A DNA stretch of 20,038 nt from a virus. The stretch covers positions 1 to 20,038 of the IMG/VR virus record IMGVR_UViG_3300017971_000881; one strand, 5' to 3'. Positions 1 to 7,914 of the stretch are shown piece by piece; position 1 is the stretch's first letter, and the number at the start of each line of letters is the position of its first letter. The position numbers were made by a program, and so were the translations under genes. The notes below the pieces were generated by a model that had not been told where the DNA came from, did no database searches, and was given only the letters and a program-made list of their open reading frames with translations.

Positions 1-191
1 TAATAGCCCTTGGCGATCTCTTTGGTCTGCGGCCCTGTGACTCGCAACTCGACGTGGCTGAGTTGCATGTTGTCGTCGTCGCGTTCGTCGATGCCTTCGA
101 CGAAGTACGGGATGTTGTTGGCAGCCGCGATACCCTCGAAGTGATACGCGATGGAGGAGAACAACCAGCGAGGAAGATTCTTCATGCTCAT
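1..191 (-). CDS. Putative head-tail/tail completion protein (partial, runs off left edge)
   Basis: Only the first 63 codons are inside the window; the reading frame stays open to base 1. The ATG at 191 overlaps the TGA of the upstream head-closure-like gene (188-190) as ATGA, which implies translational coupling; a second in-frame ATG lies at 185. The visible protein starts MSMKNLPRWLFSSIAYHF and later contains HVELRVTGPQTKEIAKGY, with an acidic ERDDD stretch between. The position directly after a head-closure-like gene is where tail-completion or tail-terminator proteins usually sit in long-tailed phages, and that is the main basis for the guess. I do not recognise a specific family. The C-terminal part is missing because of the window edge, not because of a visible mutation. 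Confidence 0.6.
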   Translation of the reverse strand, partial: MSMKNLPRWLFSSIAYHFEGIAAANNIPYFVEGIDERDDDNMQLSHVELRVTGPQTKEIAKGY

Positions 192-691
192 GATACGGTG
201 GCCTCCGCGCTGTCAGAGAGGATCATGTTTTGGGACGGCTTGTTACGAATGTCCTCGTTGACCTTGGAGCCGTCGACCTTGGTGGCGGTCACGAGCCAAG
301 CGGTGTCTTGCTCGAAGTCCTCAATGACCTTGATGTCGTAGCGGTAACCGGAGTAGACGATCCAATCATCTTGTTGCAGTTCCCAGTTCGGCACGTCGGT
401 TCGGTCGATGATGAACCGCCGAGTGCCGGGGTCGTATGTGCCGCCTTGCACAACTTGCTTGTTGGCCGAGATCACGGAGATGTTCTGTACGGCAGCACGC
501 GTCAGCTTGTCAGGCAGCACCACAGCCCGATCCACATAGACGGAATCCCGGTCCACAGTCTTCGTGCCCGTGCGCCTGTCGGTGCTCGTGCTGTTCAACT
601 TGTAGATAGTGATCGGGCTTCCGTACTCTTTCTTCATCTGCCGGATACAACGGCGGATGAAGCGGATCAGGTTGTAGTTGGGTCTAGCCAT
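188..691 (-). CDS. Putative head-closure / head-tail connector protein
   Basis: This is a 167-aa soluble protein with no signal peptide or membrane segment. A basic N-terminal helix (residues 1-22, with RFIRRCIRQMKKEYG) is followed by a beta-rich body. The body contains YGSPITIYK, a charged turn DRRTGTKTVDRD, and FIIDRTDVPNWELQQDDWIVYSGYRYDIK style strands split by turns. A small beta-barrel with the pattern D-x-I-x-x-x-G-x-x-Y-x-I/V is typical of phage head-closure proteins that cap the portal-adaptor ring. The start ATG at 691 overlaps the stop of the upstream gene by 8 bp, and the stop overlaps the next start as ATGA. The position after the coat and fiber genes and before a tail-completion candidate fits. 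The family assignment is inferred from fold pattern and position only. Confidence 0.6.
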   Translation of the reverse strand: MARPNYNLIRFIRRCIRQMKKEYGSPITIYKLNSTSTDRRTGTKTVDRDSVYVDRAVVLPDKLTRAAVQNISVISANKQVVQGGTYDPGTRRFIIDRTDVPNWELQQDDWIVYSGYRYDIKVIEDFEQDTAWLVTATKVDGSKVNEDIRNKPSQNMILSDSAEATVS

Positions 692-947
692 TGTTACGTG
701 CCTTGCACTGAGTCATGAGTTCGGTCATGATCCGCATCTGTTCCGTGTTGGTCTGGATGACGGACGTGTTGGTCGCGATGACGGTGGCGTTGTTCTTCAC
801 CATCTCGGTGAGCACCGTCGTATTGAACTCCTCCAAGTTCTTGACGCGTTCGACGAGTCCTTCCTCACGTCGCCAGTCTCTCCAGATGAAGAACAGGACG
901 ATACCAACCAATGGCCCGAAGTCCTTCGCCAATTCCATAAGTTCCAT
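684..947 (-). CDS. Small membrane protein with coiled coil (holin-like candidate)
   Basis: This is an 87-aa protein. Residues about 10-22 (FGPLVGIVLFFIW) form one short hydrophobic segment followed at once by a charged patch (RDWRREE). The rest is a long amphipathic helix rich in Asn/Thr (LVERVKNLEEFNTTVLTEM and repeated NT-x-x-x-x-T steps), likely a coiled coil. One N-terminal membrane helix plus a cytosolic charged coiled coil resembles BhlA/UviB-like phage holins and small phage membrane proteins, but its place among head genes could equally mean a structural or morphogenesis role. The start ATG at 947 is preceded by an AGGAAGGA ribosome-binding site; a second ATG lies three codons later. 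It overlaps the next gene by 8 bp. Function is not established. Confidence 0.65.
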   Translation of the reverse strand: MELMELAKDFGPLVGIVLFFIWRDWRREEGLVERVKNLEEFNTTVLTEMVKNNATVIATNTSVIQTNTEQMRIMTELMTQCKARNNG

Positions 948-960
948 CGCGATGTCCTTC

Positions 961-1275
961 CTACGGTGCGGGGTCAGGTTGCGGGTTGGCTTGGCTGACG
1001 GCCGCCAACTCCTTGACGAAATCCTTTATCTTAGTCTTCAGATCAGCGTGCCCCTGAAGAAACGTCGCGAGGTCTCTCACTCGCCACTTCGTCGATGCTG
1101 TCACCAGAGATTCGTCGCTGTCCGAATCGTACGGTGCGTACACGACTACCAAGTTGTAGACGTCGCCGTTCTTCTTGATTCGCAAGTCGACGAGATCGAG
1201 ATGGCTGTAGGTCTTCTCGACGGTCGCTTCGATGACAACCGGTTCTGTCTTATTGATCGTTGCGATGGCGGGCAT
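961..1275 (-). CDS. Hypothetical phage protein between fiber and connector genes
   Basis: This 104-aa protein is not assigned to a family. It has a beta-rich N-terminal half (TINKTEPVVIEATVEKTYSH, then alternating strands through VYNLVVVYAPYDSDSDE) and a helical C-terminal half (RVRDLATFLQGHADLKTKIKDFVKELAAVS) ending in a Pro/Ala tail. There is no signal peptide, membrane segment or Cys motif. The ATG at 1275 has a good AGGAG site seven bases upstream, and the start lies 9 bp after the fiber stop. The initiation region is identical over 15 nt to that of the 49-aa gene near 15.46 kb. Its place right after the giant fiber suggests a fiber-associated or chaperone-like protein, but this is context only. 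Confidence 0.7.
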   Translation of the reverse strand: MPAIATINKTEPVVIEATVEKTYSHLDLVDLRIKKNGDVYNLVVVYAPYDSDSDESLVTASTKWRVRDLATFLQGHADLKTKIKDFVKELAAVSQANPQPDPAP

Positions 1276-1284
1276 CGTTATCTC

Positions 1285-4200
1285 CTAGTATGCGTGGTAT
1301 GCGCCGTTGCCGCCAGGAGCGGCTTCAGTTGCACGGGTTGTTGAGGCGTCAGTCGTTGTACCAGACGAGTCGATGCCACCACCAGAGGTGACATAGAAAG
1401 CAGTGCCGGATGCGTAGGTGCCGTACACCAAACTGTTCTCCGCGTCGATGAACCCACCCTTGTAGGCGAGCATGTTGTAGGTAGCACCCGCAGTGTACAG
1501 TTCGATCTGGTAAGCGTTGGCGACCGAACCATTGAACGCTCGGATACCGTAGGTACGAGCACCACTCAGGATGGCTCCGTAGCGAATGCTGATCGTCCCA
1601 CCACCGTTGATCGAGATGATGTAACTGTCCGAGTACGAGTGAACCGAACTGTCGGCAAAGATCGAAGCATTGTTCTGGGCATACAGGTTGATGTCCCAAC
1701 CGCTCGTGCCGAAGTTGTCTTGCAAGCCGATGGACGCACCATCGAGAAGCCAAACACCATTGTAGCTGATCGAGCCTTTGAACACCAAGCAATCCCAGGT
1801 GCCACAATGGTATGCACCGTTGACCTTAATGCCATTGCTGGCCGAGAAGTTGAACACCGAACGCACCAAGGTATATGCGGTCGCCGTGATCGAACCGCTC
1901 GGAACATGCGTGATCCCAGAGCGACGCACGCAACGCACAGTGGCGGTGTTGGCCGACACCGATTGGATCTCGTGGCATCCCTTTGTCAGATAGTTCTTCG
2001 TGCCGCCAGAGACAGTCTTGATGATGACAAACATGCCTGCTGAAGCACCATGGCCAGCAGGAAGCGTGATGTCGAAATCAATATAGGACAAACCGGTGGA
2101 GAGTGCAGTGTCGGAACCGATGTTGCTGATCGCACCTGCGGTCGTGTACTCAGAGCAGTTGCCGCTCCAGGTGACGTTGGCACCGTAGGCGTATGACGGA
2201 GCGAGGGCGGCTCCGCAGTTGAAGGTTCCTTCGCCGATGTCAATGGTGATGAAATAGCCGTCGGCCACCCAGCGATACAGTTCAACCAACGCGCGGTTCG
2301 GTGTCAGGAAAGCGTCGTCGCTGGAGTAGCCTCCGTTGCTGTCGCTGCCGGTTGTCCGCAGGTAGATTGTCTTGTCTTCGCTGAGAAGCTTCGTGAGTTC
2401 CGACCCGCCAACACTGAGGCTGTCGCCGTTCAGTTCCCAGTTGGTGGTGCCGTCTCCGTTGTCCTTGATCTCCATGCCAGGACCGGCCCACATTGGACAC
2501 GCTTCTTCACCGGTAATCGTGGGCCAATCAGTGGCTTCATCGTCCGAGATGTCAAATGTCCATGAGAATCCATCGTCGATGTCCCCGGCACCGAAGTTGT
2601 CAGGCGCGGTCACCGACTCGACAAACACGAACGGGTAGTTCCAAACGGTGCCCTCGTTACCGAGGAGGATAACCGGATAGCCATACTCGAACGCAACTCT
2701 GACACTTTGAAACGGCGGGTTGCCTTCGACGGAGCAACTCTGAGCATACCAAGCAGGGCCGGATGAATAATCGTAGCCGCCGACGCGAATCGACCAGGGG
2801 CCTTCGTTGTCACCGGAGTAGTTGAAACCACGAATAATTACGTGGCTCATCACGTTGGAGATCGCCCATCCGAAGCGAATCTTCATCGTGCCTGTTTGCG
2901 TTCCTGACCATGCCGAACTATCGTAGCCTTGACACTGGATGCCAGCGCCAGCGTCATTTGTGAAGATCGCGGCGGCGGTGACTTTGACTTCGTCGCCTTC
3001 CTTTTTCAACTGCAACACATCGTTGCTATTCAAGTTGAAGTAGACATCGTACGAGGTACCGATGGTCTGGAAAGCGTAGCGGTCGGTGCCATCGATGAAG
3101 TAACCCCATCGCATGTACTCGGTGCCGCCAGTGTCTTTCGCCCACACGTAGAGATAGTTGTAGTCGGTCCCATCGTTGGTGCCACGAGGGCGAGCAAAGA
3201 AGTCGTAGATGCCGCCAGAGCCATCGCTACGATTGGCGACGAATGCCAGTCGGTTCGTGACCTCTTCACCTACGCTGTACTGCCCCATGTTGTGGACGTA
3301 GCCGTACTCCAACGTCGTGTCACAATCATTGAAGTAGACTGTGGCACCGGTGTCGTTGTAGTTCGGCTCCAGATACAAGTGGCCGCCGTTGTGATAGACT
3401 CGGCCATTCTGGTCGGGGCCAAGAATGAGACCGGCAGTTGAGCGGTCGATCACGATGTCGTTGTGACACCAGATGGCGTAGTTGTTGTCAGCAAAGCTGT
3501 ACTCTGGAATGTAATAAGCGGCGGCGTTGGTTGCGCCGTTCCCGCCCGTGTCGGTGATGTACATGTACTCGCCGATGGCCCACAGGAGTTTCCCTGCGGT
3601 GGTATCGGCTGAGATACGAGTCTCACGGCCCCGGGCCTGCTGACCACTGCCGGGTGCCAAGGTGATGACGCTGTAGGTACCGTACTGGGTAGAGGCACCT
3701 GATGACGCCACGTTGTCGTATTGGGCGTATGTTACGCCACCGTTGATGGTCTTCGAGAACGTACCGTTGCTTACGGTCATCGTGCGAGTGTCGAAGACGA
3801 AGTCATCGACTTCCAAGCGAGTCAGACCCTGAATGTTGGTCGTCCAGCTTGCTGCGTCCGCACCGGTAGCTTGCAGCAGTTGGTTGTCTGCTGTGGGTGC
3901 CGACAGTGTGTACGAGCCCATGACGATGTTCGCACCGAAGTACGCATCGCCTTCGCAGTACAGGCTCCAGTTGTCCACTGTGCCGACGGACTGGGCGGCC
4001 AGCTTGAGACCGTACGCAGTGTTCACCGTGCCAGCCCCATCGTTGGTGATGGTGGTGACCGACATTGCGTAAGCTTCGTTGACCGTTTCGCCGGAGGCCG
4101 GAGCAACGTGCAACGAAGGTGTGATACCTTGCACGTTGAAGCCGTCGGCCGGTGTCAGCGTGTAGTTCGTCCAGATGCCGAACACGTTGCCAACAGAGGT

Positions 4201-6798
4201 TTCGTAGGTGCCTTCGAGGGTGGCGACCAACGTCGGGGCGGACGCTGATACTGTATCCTTGATGGCGAATGTCGGAGTGAACGTCGGGGCACTGTCGCCA
4301 ACATACACCTTGTCTGCCGATACATTGCCGGTCGTGACAATATGGTCGTTGGAGAAGTTTACCGTACCGGTGTTACTCGTGATCGAGTTGTCGTTGATGA
4401 CGATATTGTCAATGGACAGGTATGTGCCGCTGATGGTCGACAACGTGGCAGTGCCGCCGATGAGAGCGGTGAAATCGTAGATCACGTTGGCGGTCAGGTT
4501 CTGCGTACCGAGAGCCAGTTCTTGCGTGGCTCCGGTGTAGGGCACATAGCCAGTGCTGATGGTGTTGTCGACGTACAGCTTCGTCGTGAGGTGTTCGTTG
4601 GCTGTCGGGGTGACTCCACCGACAGTGCCGGTGAAGGCTCGTGTGCCATCGACCAGACTGTATTGCGTGTGATCGTCGTCAGCCAAACCAGACAAGGCAC
4701 CGTGGTCGCTCGCAGATGACACGCCAGAAGCCGAGTCAACATCGAAACGGTAGTCGTCGATCTGCTCAATCGAGTAATAAGGTGACGATGATTTCCGCAG
4801 CATGATGATCTTAGCAATGGCTTTGTGCTCTGCCGTTGGCAGGTTGGCCAAGTCCAGGTCGCCAAGTGCGTTGTTCTCTTCTGCCTCAGAGATTGTACCG
4901 CCGTCAGCTTGACCAGGAATCAAGTAGACAGGGTGACGACGATCAGATGAAGCGAACACCCAGTAGACGTAATACTTGTTGACGCCAACATCCACGAGAT
5001 TCCAAGCAGTACCATTCCAGGTGTTGACCTGCGGAATGTTTGTATCGAGAATGACAGGGGTTGTCGCAGTGTTCTGACTGAGCCAGTTACCACTCGCACC
5101 GTCTCTGTAGAGCGTCCATGTGTCGAGCGGGGTGAGAGGCTGTTGGAACCACGGCGGCGGAGGATTAACCGGGCCTACCCCGTCAACGATGTTTATTTCG
5201 ATGTCTTCGTCGTAAATCTCGCCTTCGGCTACATTCAACACGAGATCGTCAGGAGTGCTGACACCAAGACCTGACGCCCAGCGTGTACCGAATGTCTCGT
5301 GCAGATATTCGTGCAGTTTGGTGGGGAAGTTGTGCCCGTGGAACTCAATCGCGCGGGTAATCATATCCCCCTGCGCGACGCTCCAATAGCCAGCCGCCAC
5401 TGTCACTTCGTTGCGGGTGGACGGGTAGTTTGGGTGAATGTCCCAGGCAGTGTCGCTGAACACCAAAGTGTCGGACGAGTCGAGGATCAGATACTTCGGA
5501 CCCTCAGTGTTGTTGAGCGTGGCAACCTTGCTGGTGTTCGCAGAGAAGGTGTGCTTCACACCCTCGATCCAGTAATCGGTGTCAGCCGAAGCTGAAAGCG
5601 TGGCTGTGTAGTTCGCTGTGTTCAGAGTCAGGTTGAGGTTTTGCCATGCGCTATCATCCCAACCCGTCTTGAGGTGGGAGTATTGAGGCACCGGATCAGT
5701 ACCATCGCCAGCAACCCAATTGTTGTTGGTGGAGTTGTACGTGAGAAGCGAGCCATCTGCGACGTTCGTTGTGTCCACGTCGTGACAAGCACCAAGCCAA
5801 GGGTTGATGTCTATTAGAACATCAATGATGCCTTCGGTGGCGTGCGAACGAAGTACGCGAGCGACGTAAATCTTGAAGTTAGGCCAGTTAGGGGCGGGGC
5901 GTGTCAAGCCACCGGTCTCGTCAAGATAGAGTCGGTCGCCTTCATTCCACGACGATGTATCAATGTCTCGAACTAGACCTTGAACAGAAACGTACCCATT
6001 ACTATTGTGATCGATGTCCTCGGTGGCTACACCATAGACGAATGTCGTGGAGATGCTGTTGGCACTTGCAGGGGCGATGAGTGGCTTGTTACCAGAAGCG
6101 CCCGTGATTCTGACAGGGGTTCCGTTATTGATCGTGGAGCCGGTTTCATTGCGACAGCGAACAATAGTCTCCTGCCCGATTTGCAGGTTGACGTTTCCGC
6201 CGGGCATCCCTACTTCCAGCGTGCCGTCGTCGACGTTCCATTGGAGCCGACCTTCAGATACACCATCGGCGTAGGTGGTGTCGAACTGCACGTAGTCGAC
6301 ATTGTTCACCGTGTTGAGTGTAGCGTTGTTGGCAGTAATGTCGCCACCGAAGTAGCAGTCGCCGCCAGCAACGTAGATGCTCCAGTTGGTTTCGCCAATG
6401 CCTTGCTCAGCGACATAGAGGCCATATGCCGTGGTGACGTTACCGGAGCCCGACTTCGACATCGCACCGACGTTCAAGCCGGTGGCGCTCAGGACAGTCT
6501 CGCCTGTTTCAGCGACAACCGTACCTGTCATGTCCACGACGCGAATGTTGTCGAAGTTGCCCGGGTTGAGAGTCGGGTTGAACCACGCACCGTAGACACT
6601 GCTGTCGGTGGAGGCGTAGGAACCCTCCATGATGAAGCCCCACTGGAAGCCAGTGTCGCTCACAGTCTCGTCGATGAGGAAAGTAGTGTTCCAAGTGGAC
6701 GTACCACCTCCGACAATCATCTGCTGAACAGAGACAGTGTCGTCGTGCGACTCCCGGTTGCGACCGGTGTCGTTGACCAGCGGTTGTCTTACTGTCAT
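1285..6798 (-). CDS. Giant fiber/spike protein with duplicated modules and C-terminal beta-helix
   Basis: This 1837-aa protein is rich in Thr, Gly, Asn and Ser. Modules in order: (1) residues about 40-155, ending GLYVAEQGIGETNWSIYVAG; (2) about 205-335, a small virion-type domain with NNGTPVRITGASGN, YGVATEDIDHN and DTSSWNEGDRLYLDE; (3) about 695-745, with GLADDDHTQYSLVDGTRAF and LTTKLYVD, a hallmark of tail fibers; (4) YVPYTGATQELALGTQNLT just after; (5) about 850-965, a second copy of module 1 ending GLKLAAQSVGTVDNWSLYCE; (6) a related partial copy near 1030-1115 (NNYAIWCHNDIVID); (7) about 1470-1837, starting KTIYLRTTGSDSNGG, a probable right-handed beta-helix of the pectate-lyase type. 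I see no S74 chaperone end. It probably binds, and might cleave, host surface glycans. Its ATGA overlap with the upstream gene and its place inside the head block leave head fiber as an alternative to tail fiber. Confidence 0.88.
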   Translation of the reverse strand: MTVRQPLVNDTGRNRESHDDTVSVQQMIVGGGTSTWNTTFLIDETVSDTGFQWGFIMEGSYASTDSSVYGAWFNPTLNPGNFDNIRVVDMTGTVVAETGETVLSATGLNVGAMSKSGSGNVTTAYGLYVAEQGIGETNWSIYVAGGDCYFGGDITANNATLNTVNNVDYVQFDTTYADGVSEGRLQWNVDDGTLEVGMPGGNVNLQIGQETIVRCRNETGSTINNGTPVRITGASGNKPLIAPASANSISTTFVYGVATEDIDHNSNGYVSVQGLVRDIDTSSWNEGDRLYLDETGGLTRPAPNWPNFKIYVARVLRSHATEGIIDVLIDINPWLGACHDVDTTNVADGSLLTYNSTNNNWVAGDGTDPVPQYSHLKTGWDDSAWQNLNLTLNTANYTATLSASADTDYWIEGVKHTFSANTSKVATLNNTEGPKYLILDSSDTLVFSDTAWDIHPNYPSTRNEVTVAAGYWSVAQGDMITRAIEFHGHNFPTKLHEYLHETFGTRWASGLGVSTPDDLVLNVAEGEIYDEDIEINIVDGVGPVNPPPPWFQQPLTPLDTWTLYRDGASGNWLSQNTATTPVILDTNIPQVNTWNGTAWNLVDVGVNKYYVYWVFASSDRRHPVYLIPGQADGGTISEAEENNALGDLDLANLPTAEHKAIAKIIMLRKSSSPYYSIEQIDDYRFDVDSASGVSSASDHGALSGLADDDHTQYSLVDGTRAFTGTVGGVTPTANEHLTTKLYVDNTISTGYVPYTGATQELALGTQNLTANVIYDFTALIGGTATLSTISGTYLSIDNIVINDNSITSNTGTVNFSNDHIVTTGNVSADKVYVGDSAPTFTPTFAIKDTVSASAPTLVATLEGTYETSVGNVFGIWTNYTLTPADGFNVQGITPSLHVAPASGETVNEAYAMSVTTITNDGAGTVNTAYGLKLAAQSVGTVDNWSLYCEGDAYFGANIVMGSYTLSAPTADNQLLQATGADAASWTTNIQGLTRLEVDDFVFDTRTMTVSNGTFSKTINGGVTYAQYDNVASSGASTQYGTYSVITLAPGSGQQARGRETRISADTTAGKLLWAIGEYMYITDTGGNGATNAAAYYIPEYSFADNNYAIWCHNDIVIDRSTAGLILGPDQNGRVYHNGGHLYLEPNYNDTGATVYFNDCDTTLEYGYVHNMGQYSVGEEVTNRLAFVANRSDGSGGIYDFFARPRGTNDGTDYNYLYVWAKDTGGTEYMRWGYFIDGTDRYAFQTIGTSYDVYFNLNSNDVLQLKKEGDEVKVTAAAIFTNDAGAGIQCQGYDSSAWSGTQTGTMKIRFGWAISNVMSHVIIRGFNYSGDNEGPWSIRVGGYDYSSGPAWYAQSCSVEGNPPFQSVRVAFEYGYPVILLGNEGTVWNYPFVFVESVTAPDNFGAGDIDDGFSWTFDISDDEATDWPTITGEEACPMWAGPGMEIKDNGDGTTNWELNGDSLSVGGSELTKLLSEDKTIYLRTTGSDSNGGYSSDDAFLTPNRALVELYRWVADGYFITIDIGEGTFNCGAALAPSYAYGANVTWSGNCSEYTTAGAISNIGSDTALSTGLSYIDFDITLPAGHGASAGMFVIIKTVSGGTKNYLTKGCHEIQSVSANTATVRCVRRSGITHVPSGSITATAYTLVRSVFNFSASNGIKVNGAYHCGTWDCLVFKGSISYNGVWLLDGASIGLQDNFGTSGWDINLYAQNNASIFADSSVHSYSDSYIISINGGGTISIRYGAILSGARTYGIRAFNGSVANAYQIELYTAGATYNMLAYKGGFIDAENSLVYGTYASGTAFYVTSGGGIDSSGTTTDASTTRATEAAPGGNGAYHAY

Positions 6799-7532
6799 AG
6801 GATTGCTACCTCGTTGACTTCGATGTCGAACTTGGAGGTCGTGAGTGCGGTACCCATTGTGACAACAACGTGGTTGTCAGTTGTGGGAGGCGTTGTGGAC
6901 ATGGTGCCGGGTGTGGTGCCGAGGAAGTAGGTTGCGCCCGGCGTGAGGGCAGCGGAGCCAATCACGCTTGTCCAGTCGGCTTGGTTGACACTTCCTTCGG
7001 TCAGCACGTTGGCTGTTCCGTTTGCTGTGGCTCCGGTCAGAACGAGCCCGATTGCTCTCGCTGCGGTAGAATCAGAGGCGTCTGCGAGATTGATCGTGTT
7101 GTTGCCAGACACGTAAACAGGTTGACCGACGAGGACGGTTTCGTTTGCCGTCATCTCGTGCTTGCTCAAGTCGACGTCGCCTCCGTTGCCAGTTCCAGGT
7201 GGGTGATAACCACACAGGCAGGCGTGGGCGTAGTCCGTCAGGTTTAGCGTCGACTCGCAAGGTCTCAGCATTTCCATCGTCAGGGTGGCTGAGTCGCTCA
7301 TGTTGAGAGTGCTGATGCCGGGATCTTCGCCGTGGTTGTTGTGCCACTCAGCGGCATCGCTCATCAACATCGTGTCCCAGAGGGACTTGTTCTTGTCACC
7401 GTAGGAGATGACTTCATCATCCAACCCCATCCAAGAGAACACGTTCAGACGCTTCTCTGTGGTGCCGACGCCTGTCGCGCTTGCTCCAAGCGGAACCATC
7501 GGCATTCTGATGTTGGATGCGAAAGGGATCAT
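6795..7532 (-). CDS. Virion decoration / fiber-base protein
   Basis: This is a 245-aa soluble protein. The N-terminal half (1-125) is unassigned and carries three Cys (one at CESTLNLTD, two at HACLCGYHPP). The C-terminal half (about 130-245) matches a small beta-domain common in phage capsid decoration and fiber proteins: ANETVLVGQPVYVSGNNT, then DASDSTAARAIGLVLTGATA, VLTEGSVNQADW, LTPGATYFLGTTPGTMS and VVVTMGTALTTSKFDIEVN. A related domain occurs in the downstream giant fiber (its residues about 205-335), so the two may assemble together. It overlaps both neighbours by 4 bp (ATGA at 7529-7532 and 6795-6798), indicating tight translational coupling. Role as decoration or fiber attachment is inferred from the domain and position. 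Confidence 0.75.
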   Translation of the reverse strand: MIPFASNIRMPMVPLGASATGVGTTEKRLNVFSWMGLDDEVISYGDKNKSLWDTMLMSDAAEWHNNHGEDPGISTLNMSDSATLTMEMLRPCESTLNLTDYAHACLCGYHPPGTGNGGDVDLSKHEMTANETVLVGQPVYVSGNNTINLADASDSTAARAIGLVLTGATANGTANVLTEGSVNQADWTSVIGSAALTPGATYFLGTTPGTMSTTPPTTDNHVVVTMGTALTTSKFDIEVNEVAIL

Positions 7533-7819
7533 TTGTACGCCAAGATGTTGACCTCGGCCCCTGAAGCTTCTTCGATGAATCGGACTTTACGGAGATCGCC
7601 AGTGTACCAGATCGACTGGCCTGCGAAGATCACCATGCCGACTGAAGCTATGGGGTCTACCCCGTCGTCGCGGTAGCGTACGTTTTGGTTGACTGCTTGG
7701 ATGAGGGCGACACGGCCGTCGCCGATTTTCACGCCGCTCACTGAGGAGAGGCTGGTGAGTTGCCGGTACCCTGCGGGCTCTACGGCAGCGTCAGCAGTAA
7801 ATCTGTCGGCCCATGCCAT
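7529..7819 (-). CDS. Small virion structural protein
   Basis: This 96-aa protein lies just after the coat protein gene and its terminator. It begins MAWADRFTADAAVEPAGYRQ and continues with ALIQAVNQNVRYRDDGVDP, a beta-rich segment GMVIFAGQSIWYTGDLRKV and the end RFIEEASGAEVNILAYK. The pattern of strands, with a polar ligand-like middle and an end such as VNILAY, resembles small phage virion proteins that sit on the capsid surface or at the head-tail interface. The ATG at 7819 is preceded by GGAG nine bases upstream. It ends in a 4-bp overlap with the next gene. There is no signal peptide or membrane segment. The exact role is unknown. Confidence 0.7.
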   Translation of the reverse strand: MAWADRFTADAAVEPAGYRQLTSLSSVSGVKIGDGRVALIQAVNQNVRYRDDGVDPIASVGMVIFAGQSIWYTGDLRKVRFIEEASGAEVNILAYK

Positions 7820-7841
7820 GTGAAATCTCCAGAGAGAGAAA

Positions 7842-7879
7842 AGGGGCCCGGCGGGGAGGTACGATCCGCCCCGCCGGGC
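7842..7879 (-). terminator. Intrinsic terminator after the coat protein gene
   Basis: A perfect 11-bp GC-rich inverted repeat (gcccggcgggg at 7846-7856 and its complement at 7869-7879) encloses a 12-nt loop. Read on the minus strand, the hairpin is followed by CCCTTTT and then a CT-rich run. It begins 35 bp after the coat protein stop and ends before the next start at 7819. A terminator, perhaps partial, at this place would make coat mRNA more abundant than the downstream genes. Confidence 0.85.
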
Positions 7880-7914
7880 GACGCTATCGAATCCGGCTCA
7901 AGGCCGGGTGGTGC

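Noticed and set aside
5980-6930. Plus-strand 316-codon open frame opposite the fiber gene
   Set aside because: It is antisense to the fiber and its partner, with low-complexity Val/Asp/Arg composition and no convincing ribosome-binding site.
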